Below, piece after piece: positions 9,301-15,784 of a stretch of DNA of 30,504 nt. The first letter of the stretch is position 1. Every line of letters begins with the position of its first letter. Made by a program: the position numbers and the translations under genes. Location: contig JAGQRL010000001.1 of assembly GCA_020425485.1 (NCBI GenBank), positions 929-31,432 on the forward strand, given 5' to 3'. Under the pieces are notes generated by a model. The model saw nothing but the letters and a program-made list of their open reading frames with translations. It ran no database searches and was not told the DNA's origin. This DNA is from Rhodospirillaceae bacterium. Its GTDB lineage: Bacteria; Pseudomonadota; Alphaproteobacteria; DSM-16000; Inquilinaceae.

Positions 9301-9552
9301 GGACACTTCCTGCACGCCGTCGAGGAAACGCACCTCCGGCTCGATCACTTCCACGATGCCTTCGTCCACATCCTCCGCCGAGGCGCCCGGCCAGGAGACG
9401 GAGATGGTGATGCTGTCGAAGCCGATGGTGGGGAAGAACTGCGTGTTGAGCCGCAACACCGCCAGGAGCCCGAAGATGATCGCCATGATCATCAGCAGGT
9501 TCGATGCGTTGTGGTGCCTGACGAAGAAGCGGACGATGCCGTTGAAGCCCAT
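6400..9552 (-). CDS. RND efflux pump permease (AcrB/HAE1-like)
   Basis: A 1050-residue inner-membrane proton-driven pump, the normal length for the family. Helix 1 is at about residues 17-35 (NLLMIMAIIFGLLAVLRLN), followed by the first large periplasmic region, a block of helices starting near 328, the TM4 proton-relay pair Asp397-Asp398 in GIIVDDAIVVGEH, a second periplasmic region after the middle of the protein, and a final set of helices containing SLIALLGLSGILVNDSIIMV. The frame is open upstream but the ATG at 9552 is chosen because it opens the conserved N-terminus and AGAAG lies upstream. It is 23 bp after the stop of the membrane fusion protein. No outer-membrane TolC-like gene is in the window, so it must use one encoded elsewhere. 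Cargo unknown. Confidence 0.95.
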   Translation of the reverse strand: MGFNGIVRFFVRHHNASNLLMIMAIIFGLLAVLRLNTQFFPTIGFDSITISVSWPGASAEDVDEGIVEVIEPEVRFLDGVQEVSSRASEGGGSVTLEFEDGTDMQAALSEVEQAVGRITTLPEDAEEPTISRTARYETVTRLAVTGAASEAELRDAAETVRDELLSRGIDRVVLFGARDQEIRVEVDDATLRRLDMTLQEIAASISATSRDTPLGQLDGALELQLRSLGLLQTAEDFRGIEIRSYESGAKIYLGDIAQVTDDFERGEALGLIDGEPAIEITIQRAETADTLEAAAIVDAYLQERAGDWPQGVEVTEFDPVADLLVDRIMLLVENGASGLVLVLLVLFAFLNARVAFWIAAGIPISMLATAVVMLMMGQTINMISLFGAIMALGIIVDDAIVVGEHAAFRREQGLPPQRAAEMGALRMLAPVSAATLTTIAAFLPILLISGVMGQMVSAIPQVVIAILLASLVECFVILPAHLRDSLTVDLTRQSRFRLWFDRGFARFRDGPFRRLVTACVRARYLTVAGTIAVLLLSAGMVAGGRVGFQFFSSPESETVFADFSFAPGTPIETTRDMLAELQRALHAAEDELTDGEGGLVEIAFGRIGAGTGNSSSGDHAGSLHVQLPPSDSRTVRNAEILAAWRAHTQSMPGLERMEIRARMGGPPGRDIDIRLTGDSADALKAASLEVQDLLRTYTGVSAITDSLPYGRPELILELTPRGRALGLTTEDLASQVRSAFEGTIADRFARDAEEVTVRVVLEDDDRTLGDLRDLPLSLPGGGTATLSDVATVREDVGFSSIQREDGVRQVAITAEVNSELANNMEILANLPTDGLDRIAEANGVSYRFAGRAEEQQDTFSDLGLGAAIGLASIYLVLAWVFASYGRPIIVMSIIPFGLIGAVWGHYLLGYTLSVMSLIALLGLSGILVNDSIIMVSTISEHLKSGTKSVREAIVDGTCERLRAVILTSLTTIGGLLPLLFETSLQAQFLIPMAITLVFGLAITTLLVLLVVPALMLVQIDVSNILSAGWGRRHGRRPGWTAEPAAGPERG

Positions 9553-9575
9553 GGTTCTTCTCGCTTCGCCGCTTG

Positions 9576-10826
9576 TCAGCGGACCTCGACCCGCGCACCC
9601 GGCCGCACTTCCGACAGCCGGGTGGTGACGACGCGTTCGCCATCGGCGATGCCACCGGCAATCAGCACGGACTGGTCGACCCAGTCGGCCACCTCGACCT
9701 GGCGCGGCTCCAGCCGGTCTTCTTCGGTGATCACGTACACCTGGTCGCCGTGCAGTGCCGTGGCCGGCAGCACCGCCACATCGGCGTAGGTGCGGTCGTC
9801 CAGGATCACTTCCACGAAGGCGCCGGGGCGCAGCGGCGTATCGGCGTCCAGCGGATCGAGCCGGGCATAGACGCCGACACCGCCGGTGCTGGCATCCAGC
9901 TCGCCCGTCACCCGCGTGACGGTGGCGGCGAATTCCAGCCGGGCGGCACCCAGCGACCACACCACGGTGGCGCCGCGGCCCACCAGGTCGTCACCGTCCG
10001 TCAGCAGCCGCCCGTACTGGGTTTCGGAAAGCTGGAAATGGGCCTCGAAGCGGCTCGGGTCGATCAGGGTGGCCACCCGCTCGTTGGCGCTGAGGCGCTG
10101 GCCCAGATCGCCATCGGGGTCGAGCACGAAGCCGGCGAAGGGGGCCGTCAGCCGGGTGCGCTCCAGATTGCGTTCGGCCACCCGCACGCCGGTTTCCAGC
10201 CGGGCCACCGTGGCCTGCTGCTGGGCGACGCGGGCCTCGTCGATCCGCAAGGTGCTTGCGCTGGCTTCCACCGTCTGCTGGGCGGCGACGCGGGTGCGGC
10301 GCGCTTCATCCAAGGCGCTGGCGGACACCGTGCCGCGGGCGGCCAGGGTTTCCTGGCGGGCCAGGTCGCGTTCGGCGATCTCCAGCAGTTCCTGATTGCG
10401 CGCCAGGGTGTCGGCATCCATCGCCTGGGTGGTGGTGAGCTGGTCGAGCCCGGCGCGCGCCTCGTCCAGCGAGGCCTGCTGTTCGGCCAGCGTCTGCTCG
10501 TAGTCGAAGGGATCGATGGCGACCAGCAGGTCGCCCGCCGCCACGAAGGCGCCGTCGGCGAAGCCCTCGCCCAGCTCGGTGATGTCGCCGCCGACGCTGG
10601 CGCGCAGCTCGGCCGGCCGTTCGGCTTCCACCTCGCCATAGACCGACAGGCTGGGCCGGTAGTCACCCACCGACACGGTATGGGCGCTGACCGGCCAGAT
10701 GCGTTCTGCCGGCTCGCTGAACGCGAATTCGGGGCGTGTCTGGGCGAGCAGCACGTAGCTGCCCAATCCCGCCATCACCACCACGACCGGCAGCAGAACC
10801 GCCAGGCCGCGCCGAAACCACCTCAT
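9576..10826 (-). CDS. RND efflux membrane fusion protein (HlyD/AcrA family)
   Basis: A 416-residue periplasmic adaptor. The N-terminus MRWFRRGLAVLLPVVVVMAGLGSYVLL is a positively charged signal anchor; then a lipoyl/barrel-sandwich half (VYGEVEAERPAELRASVGG), a long alanine/glutamine/glutamate-rich coiled-coil hairpin (about residues 120-230), the second lipoyl half (RLTAPFAGFVLDPDGDLGQRL), a beta-barrel domain and a membrane-proximal domain. The start at 10826 is preferred over an upstream ATG at 10880 because GGGAG precedes it at good spacing and the anchor begins at once. First gene of a two-gene operon with the pump. Together with the pump and an outer-membrane channel it would make a tripartite exporter. 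Confidence 0.93.
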   Translation of the reverse strand: MRWFRRGLAVLLPVVVVMAGLGSYVLLAQTRPEFAFSEPAERIWPVSAHTVSVGDYRPSLSVYGEVEAERPAELRASVGGDITELGEGFADGAFVAAGDLLVAIDPFDYEQTLAEQQASLDEARAGLDQLTTTQAMDADTLARNQELLEIAERDLARQETLAARGTVSASALDEARRTRVAAQQTVEASASTLRIDEARVAQQQATVARLETGVRVAERNLERTRLTAPFAGFVLDPDGDLGQRLSANERVATLIDPSRFEAHFQLSETQYGRLLTDGDDLVGRGATVVWSLGAARLEFAATVTRVTGELDASTGGVGVYARLDPLDADTPLRPGAFVEVILDDRTYADVAVLPATALHGDQVYVITEEDRLEPRQVEVADWVDQSVLIAGGIADGERVVTTRLSEVRPGARVEVR

Positions 10827-11059
10827 CCTCTCGCTCCCAACCTTGCGGGGAAAACGCCTGCCACTGGGTCTTTCACGCACGGGCCGACGAATTCAGTCTC
10901 TCCGGCGCTGCAATCCCATCAGACGTGGATCCCGCGGGCCGGATGTCGAACCGCTGCGGCGACGTGACGGCCCGCGCGGCCTTCCGGCACTCGGCACTAT
11001 GCCCCGCCCCGTGTCGATTCCATGGCGTTTGCAGGGATTTGGGCGACAGACCGCCGCCG

Positions 11060-12106
11060 CTATGCGGTGACAGCAGCGGCCAGCCGATTGCCCACCGCCC
11101 GGCGCAGGTCCTGGATGCCGGTTTCGGCGTGGCGGGTCGGGTGCACCCGGTTGGTCAGCAGCGCCCAGGCATAGCCGCGCTCCAGGTCGATCCACAGCCC
11201 GGTGCCGGTGAAGCCGGTATGGCCGATGGTGCGGGCAGAACACAGGCTGCCGCCGGTCCATGGCGGCTCAGCCCCCGCCGGCACGGCATGGCGGATCTGC
11301 CAGCCGAAGGCGCGGGTGGGCGTGTGGCGGGCGCTCATGCACGCCATGGCGGCGGGGCCGAGCCAGGTACCGGCAAGGATGGCGGCGGCGGCATCCAGCA
11401 CCCCATCCATGGTGCCGAACAGCCCGGCATGGCCGGCGAACCCGCCGAGGCCGGCGGAATTCTCGTCGTGCACCTCGCCCACCAGCACGCGGCCGCGCCA
11501 CTGGCAATCCTCCGTGGCGGCGACCTCCGCGCCGGCCGGCGGGGCGGCGGCCAGCCCCGGCTGATCGACCAGCTCGGCCAGCCGAGCGCCGCGCGCGCGT
11601 TCCACCGCCAGGCCCAGCATCATGTAGCCGATATCCGAATAGCAGGGTGCGCCCAGCGGCCAGTCGGTCTGCAGCACCGCCGCCGCAGCCCCGGCGGGAT
11701 CGGCGGCATTGGCATAGATCGGTGCCCAGGCGGGCAGCCCGGCGGTGTGGGTGGCCAGTGCTGCCAGCGTCAGGTTGCGGATCGGCGAGGTGCCGGGCAC
11801 CTGCGCGATATCCGGCAGCAGGGCGGAGACGGGATCATGCAAGTCGGCAACGCCGTCTTCCACCAGGCGCAGCACCTCGCGCACCGTCACCAGCACCTTG
11901 GTCATGCTGGCGAGATCGAACCAGGTGGCGCGGTCGAGCGGCCGCTCTTCCGGCAGCCAGGCGGCGTGGCCGGCGGCCTCGACCGCCCGCGCCCCGCTTG
12001 CCGAAACCACACCGAACACCGCCCCCGGCAGCCGCCGCGCCGCCACGGCATCCGCCACCGGGCGGAAGGCATGCGCCACTGCGGCGCTGAGATCGGCGTC
12101 CGTCAT
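11060..12106 (-). CDS. Beta-lactamase-fold serine hydrolase, anmK partner
   Basis: A 348-residue class C beta-lactamase/DD-peptidase-fold protein. The catalytic SxxK motif is S67-M-T-K70, the second motif is YSD (Tyr156) and the third is HTG (296-298). The segment GEVHDENSAGLGGFAGHAGLF is characteristic of a subgroup that includes YbbE, encoded in the Bacillus subtilis MurNAc-recycling cluster. No signal peptide is visible at the chosen start, so it may act in the cytoplasm on imported muropeptide fragments. The ATG at 12106 overlaps the anmK stop (ATGA), which implies translational coupling. The frame is open far upstream of this start, inside anmK, but that extension is an out-of-frame shadow. 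Likely role: peptidase or esterase in wall recycling; the substrate is inferred from context only. Confidence 0.88.
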   Translation of the reverse strand: MTDADLSAAVAHAFRPVADAVAARRLPGAVFGVVSASGARAVEAAGHAAWLPEERPLDRATWFDLASMTKVLVTVREVLRLVEDGVADLHDPVSALLPDIAQVPGTSPIRNLTLAALATHTAGLPAWAPIYANAADPAGAAAAVLQTDWPLGAPCYSDIGYMMLGLAVERARGARLAELVDQPGLAAAPPAGAEVAATEDCQWRGRVLVGEVHDENSAGLGGFAGHAGLFGTMDGVLDAAAAILAGTWLGPAAMACMSARHTPTRAFGWQIRHAVPAGAEPPWTGGSLCSARTIGHTGFTGTGLWIDLERGYAWALLTNRVHPTRHAETGIQDLRRAVGNRLAAAVTA

Positions 12107-13230
12107 GCCTGCACCTGGCGAGCCGCCGCCGGGGCCGGCTGTTCGGGCTTCCGGTGCAGCACGCCGCCACGGGTGGGCAGCGGCGTGCCGGTGGTGCCCG
12201 GCAGGCTGAGCGGCAGGCCGCGCAGCGAGCGCACCGCCAGATAGGCGAACGCCTGGGCCTCCAGCGCGTCGCCCTGCCAGCCCACCGATTCCACCGGTTC
12301 CACCGGAACGCCGAGGCGGGCGCGCAGCAGCGCCATCAGGAAGCGGTTGTGCCGCCCACCGCCGGTGACCAGCCAGCGCCGCGGCCGCGCCGGCAGATGG
12401 TCGAGCGCGCGGGCCACGGTTTCCGCGGTGAACACCGTCAGCGTCGCCGCCCCGTCGGCCGGCGACAGCCCGTCCGCCGCTGCCGGGGAGAAGCTGTGCC
12501 GGTCCAGCGATTTGGGCGGGTCGAGCGCGAAATAGGGATTGTCCAACAGGCGCTCCAGGGCCGCTTCGGCCACCTGGCCGGAGGCGGCGAGCCGCCCGTC
12601 GGCGTCGTAGGGCAGGCCGGTGTGGCGGGCCACCCAGTCGTCCACCAGGCCGTTGCCGGGCCCCGTGTCGAAGGCCAGCAGCGTTTCGCCGTCGATCAGC
12701 GTCACATTGGCCACGCCGCCGATGTTCAGCACCGCCAGGGGACGCGGCAGATAGGCGGCGAGGGCGGCGTGGTAGAGGGGGGCGAGCGGCGCCCCCTGGC
12801 CGCCCGCCGCCACATCGGCGCTGCGGAAATCGTCCACCACGTCGATGCCCAGTGCTGCGGCCAGGCGCGCGCCGTCGCCGATCTGCCGGGTGATGCCGAG
12901 ATCGGGGCGGTGGCTGATGGTGTGGCCGTGGAACCCCACCAGGTCGATGCGCCGGGCATCGAGGAAGTGGCGGGCCAGGAAGCCCTGCACCGCCTCTGCA
13001 TGGGCATCGGTGATGGCCGCGGACATCTCGATCAGCGTGTGCGGATCGGCCGTATCCGGTGCCGCCACCAAGCGCGCCAGCCGGCTGCGCAGATCGTCGC
13101 GATAGGGCACGGTCATCCAGGCGCCGGGCTTGACGCGGCGGTGCCCATCCGTGGTGAGGAGCGCCACGTCGATGCCGTCCATCGAGGTGCCGCTCATCAG
13201 ACCGAGCGCTGTGTAGTCTGGCTTTGCCAT
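12103..13230 (-). CDS. anmK: Anhydro-N-acetylmuramic acid kinase
   Basis: A 375-residue sugar kinase that opens 1,6-anhydro-MurNAc and phosphorylates it to MurNAc-6-phosphate with ATP, a central step in peptidoglycan recycling in the cytoplasm. Conserved blocks: LGLMSGTSMDGIDVALL near the N-terminus (phosphate loop), FHGHTISHRP near 100, DDFRSADVAAGGQGAPLAPL near 133, LNIGGVANVTLI near 169, FDTGPGNGLVDDW near 187 (probably holding the catalytic Asp), and TGGGRHNRFLMALL in the C-terminal half. The start at 13230 (MAKPDYTALG) is preferred because it places the phosphate loop at the usual distance; an in-frame ATG at 13266 would add 12 residues. It is translationally coupled to the serine hydrolase and divergent from the SGNH/MBOAT genes. 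Confidence 0.95.
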   Translation of the reverse strand: MAKPDYTALGLMSGTSMDGIDVALLTTDGHRRVKPGAWMTVPYRDDLRSRLARLVAAPDTADPHTLIEMSAAITDAHAEAVQGFLARHFLDARRIDLVGFHGHTISHRPDLGITRQIGDGARLAAALGIDVVDDFRSADVAAGGQGAPLAPLYHAALAAYLPRPLAVLNIGGVANVTLIDGETLLAFDTGPGNGLVDDWVARHTGLPYDADGRLAASGQVAEAALERLLDNPYFALDPPKSLDRHSFSPAAADGLSPADGAATLTVFTAETVARALDHLPARPRRWLVTGGGRHNRFLMALLRARLGVPVEPVESVGWQGDALEAQAFAYLAVRSLRGLPLSLPGTTGTPLPTRGGVLHRKPEQPAPAAARQVQA

Positions 13231-13323
13231 GTCCGAGTCTAGCTGAACCTGAGCAACCTTGACCATGGCGGTGCCGGGCTGTCCAGGCGAGAGCGAACGG
13301 CGCTGCCGGCCGGCGGCAGGCTG

Positions 13324-13352
13324 CTTGACCTGACCAGCCGGTTCGGGTCAAG
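13324..13352. promoter_or_regulatory. Inverted repeat in the anmK/SGNH divergent region, candidate operator
   Basis: Perfect 7-bp arms CTTGACC (13324-13330) and GGTCAAG (13346-13352), with arm centres 22 bp apart, about two helical turns, as expected for a dimeric regulator. The left arm also contains TTGACC, a possible -35 element for the rightward genes, which begin 40 bp further on. The region 13231-13392 must hold the promoters of both anmK and the acetylation cassette. No regulator can be assigned. Confidence 0.35.
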
Positions 13353-13392
13353 TCACCGCCGTTTCTGAGATTGAGGGTGAGGACCGGTTGCC

Positions 13393-14400
13393 ATGGCGGG
13401 TCGTGGGGAATCGGCGCGGCGGGGGTGGCCCAGGATCTGGTGCGCGGCACTGCTGGCGCTCGGGCTGGCCTGGGGAGCGGGGCTGGATGCAGCGCCGGTC
13501 CTGGCCGACGAGCCGGTGGTGACGGAAGACCGTGCGGCGACCGCCGATGCGGTGCCGGCCGACGAAACCGCCACCACAGCAGACGCGGCGCCGACCGATG
13601 CCGTCGAGGCGGACGATACGGCCGAGGCCGAAGCGGTGGTGGAACCGGCCGAGGACACCGCCGAGGACACGGCTGATGCCGAGGACGCCGTGGAGCCGGC
13701 GGAGGACGCGGGCGACACCGCTTCGCTGAACCACACCCCCACCTTTGAAGGCCCCATCCACATCCTGGTGATCGGCGATTCGCTGGCGGACGGGCTGTGG
13801 GCCGGCGTCTACCGCCGCACCCGGGTGTTCGACGACGTGTCGGTGGAACGCCACACGCGCGTGTCCAGCGGCCTGTCGCGCCCCGACTACTACGACTGGA
13901 ACAGCGAGATCGACGAGGTGATCGCCGATGAGGACATGGACATCGCCATCGTCTCCATCGGGCTGAACGACGGCCAGCCGGTGTTCTACGAAGGCCGCTG
14001 GGACCACGATTTCGGCACCCCGGAATGGGACCGCATCTACCGTGAGCGGGTGCTGGCCTTCATGACCGAGCTGACCGATGCCGGCATTCCCACCTTCTGG
14101 CTGGGCCTGCCCACCGTGCGCAGTGCCGAGTTCGATCAGCGGGTCCAGCACATGAACGAGATCTACCGCGAGGCGGCGGCCGAAACCGGCGTGCACTTCG
14201 TGGAAACCCGCGCCATCACCGCCGATCCCAGCGGCGCCTATGCCGCCTATCTCGATGACGAGGACGGCCGCCAGCGCCTGATGCGCGCCAATGACGGCAT
14301 CCACTTCACCGGCCGCGGATACGAAATGCTGGGCCAGGCGCTGGTCGATGCCATCGCCCAGTCGCTCGGCGTTCTGACCGACGCCGATGGCCCGGCCTAG
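13393..14400 (+). CDS. Periplasmic SGNH (DUF459-like) protein with acidic linker
   Basis: A 335-residue exported SGNH hydrolase-fold protein. A signal peptide covers about residues 1-38 (hydrophobic core LLALGLAWGAGLDAAPVLA). Residues 40-110 form a low-complexity linker built of Ala, Glu, Asp, Thr and Pro with strong negative charge. The catalytic domain follows: block I VIGDSLADGLWAG (Ser130), block III SIGLNDGQ (Asn192), block V NDGIHFTGRGY (Asp301, His304). GTGAGGA lies upstream of the ATG. Its end overlaps the next gene by 14 bp, and the MBOAT gene follows that, which suggests it transfers or removes acetyl groups supplied by the MBOAT protein, as AlgJ/AlgX-type SGNH proteins do. It could alternatively be an esterase that trims acetylation. 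Confidence 0.88.
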   Translation: MAGRGESARRGWPRIWCAALLALGLAWGAGLDAAPVLADEPVVTEDRAATADAVPADETATTADAAPTDAVEADDTAEAEAVVEPAEDTAEDTADAEDAVEPAEDAGDTASLNHTPTFEGPIHILVIGDSLADGLWAGVYRRTRVFDDVSVERHTRVSSGLSRPDYYDWNSEIDEVIADEDMDIAIVSIGLNDGQPVFYEGRWDHDFGTPEWDRIYRERVLAFMTELTDAGIPTFWLGLPTVRSAEFDQRVQHMNEIYREAAAETGVHFVETRAITADPSGAYAAYLDDEDGRQRLMRANDGIHFTGRGYEMLGQALVDAIAQSLGVLTDADGPA

Positions 14401-15751
14401 CCGGGTGGCCGGCACCGCGGCGCGGCTCGCGGTTCTGGCCATCGCGGTGCTGGTGGCCGCCTGCGGCCCATCCAACACCGGCCGCGGCACCGAACCGGGG
14501 CAGATTGGCGCCTGGGGGGCCGGCAGCGGCACGCTGTTCGGCCAGGGCGGGTCCGGCGGGCTGGAGCCACTGTTCCGGTCGCTGCGCGCGCTGGAGAACG
14601 GCAGCATCCAGGGGCCGGTGGCCATCGTGCAGCTCGGCGACAGCCACACCGCCGGCGACTATTTCTCCGGCCGCCTGCGCGAACGCTTCCAGGAGCGCTT
14701 CGGCGGCGCCGGGCGCGGCATGATGGGGCCGGGCGTGCCCTTCAACTTCTTCGAGCCGACCCTGGTGGAAGTGAGCCAGACCGACGGCTGGGATCTGGAG
14801 AGCAGCTTCACCTCCAACCCCACCGGCGTGTTCGCGCTGACCGGCTACCGCATCACCGCCGACGAGCCCGACGCGATAGCCACCCTGGTGACCACCGAGA
14901 GTGCGGGCTTCGACTTCGTGCAGATCGAAGCGGTGCGGCGCCCCGGCGGCGGCACCCTGGTGGTGGATGTGGACGGCGACGAAGTCTACCGGCTCGACAC
15001 CGACGGGCCGACCATGCAGGCCGCGCGGCTGGACCTGCCGCTCGACCGGCCCGGCCGGCGCCTCAGCGTGCACCCGGCGGGCGACGGCCCGGTGACCCTG
15101 ATTTCCTGGCTCACCCAGCGCGACCGCCCCGGCATCGTGCTGGACAGCCACGGCATCGTCGGTGCTTCCATCAACATCATCGGCCATTGGGATGCCGGCA
15201 CGGTGCAGTGGGAGCTGGCCTCGCGCAATCCCGCCCTGGTGATCCTCGCCTTCGGCACCAACGAAGGCTTCCAGGACGATCTGGAGGCCGCCGAATACCG
15301 GCAGGACTTCACCGCCCGGCTGGCGCAGATCGAGGCGGCAGCCCCCAATGCGGCCATCCTGGTGGTGGGACCGCCCGATGCCGACCGGCTGCCGCAAGCC
15401 TGCCGCCAGGGGGTGGACGAGCCGCTGCAGCTTTCCTGCCGGCCGCTCGATGCCCAGGAAACCGCCAACTACGCCAGCCTGTTCGGCGCCTCGGCGGAAG
15501 GCGATGCCTGCCGCTGGCACCCGCCGCCCAACCTCGCCGTGGTGCGCGCCATCCAGCGCGAAGTGGCGCTGAGCCGCGGCCATTACTTCTGGGATTGGTC
15601 GCAGGTGATGGGGGGAGCGTGCGGCCTGCACGCCTGGGCCACCGACAACCCGCCGCTTGCCCATTCCGATGTCGTGCACATGCGCCCGGCCGGCTACGCC
15701 CGCAGCGCAGACGCGCTGTTCAACGCCCTGATGGCGGCCTACGGGGGCTAG
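14387..15751 (+). CDS. SGNH-family lipoprotein, probable O-acetyltransferase or esterase
   Basis: A 454-residue lipoprotein: signal peptide with lipobox LVAAC, lipidated Cys26. The SGNH domain opens with QLGDSHTAGDYFSGRLR (Ser86 nucleophile), is interrupted by an insert at about residues 125-250 that looks beta-rich (LVVDVDGDEVYRLD), and resumes with GASINIIG, LAFGTNEGF (Asn292) and HSDVVHMRPAGY (Asp428, His431). GDSH with a beta insert is the layout of peptidoglycan O-acetyl esterases and transferases such as Ape1 and PatB; AlgX-type proteins are a second possibility. The start overlaps the previous gene by 14 bp with no clear ribosome site, so coupled translation is likely. It stops 33 bp before the MBOAT gene. 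Confidence 0.88.
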   Translation: MARPSRVAGTAARLAVLAIAVLVAACGPSNTGRGTEPGQIGAWGAGSGTLFGQGGSGGLEPLFRSLRALENGSIQGPVAIVQLGDSHTAGDYFSGRLRERFQERFGGAGRGMMGPGVPFNFFEPTLVEVSQTDGWDLESSFTSNPTGVFALTGYRITADEPDAIATLVTTESAGFDFVQIEAVRRPGGGTLVVDVDGDEVYRLDTDGPTMQAARLDLPLDRPGRRLSVHPAGDGPVTLISWLTQRDRPGIVLDSHGIVGASINIIGHWDAGTVQWELASRNPALVILAFGTNEGFQDDLEAAEYRQDFTARLAQIEAAAPNAAILVVGPPDADRLPQACRQGVDEPLQLSCRPLDAQETANYASLFGASAEGDACRWHPPPNLAVVRAIQREVALSRGHYFWDWSQVMGGACGLHAWATDNPPLAHSDVVHMRPAGYARSADALFNALMAAYGG

Positions 15752-15784
15752 CCGCCCCCGGACGCCGCCGCCGGAACCGCCGCC

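Noticed and set aside
12107..13450. N-terminal extension of the serine hydrolase frame through anmK
   Set aside because: Pro/Arg/Gly-rich sequence with no motif; the ATGA overlap at 12103-12106 and the family N-terminus mark the true start.
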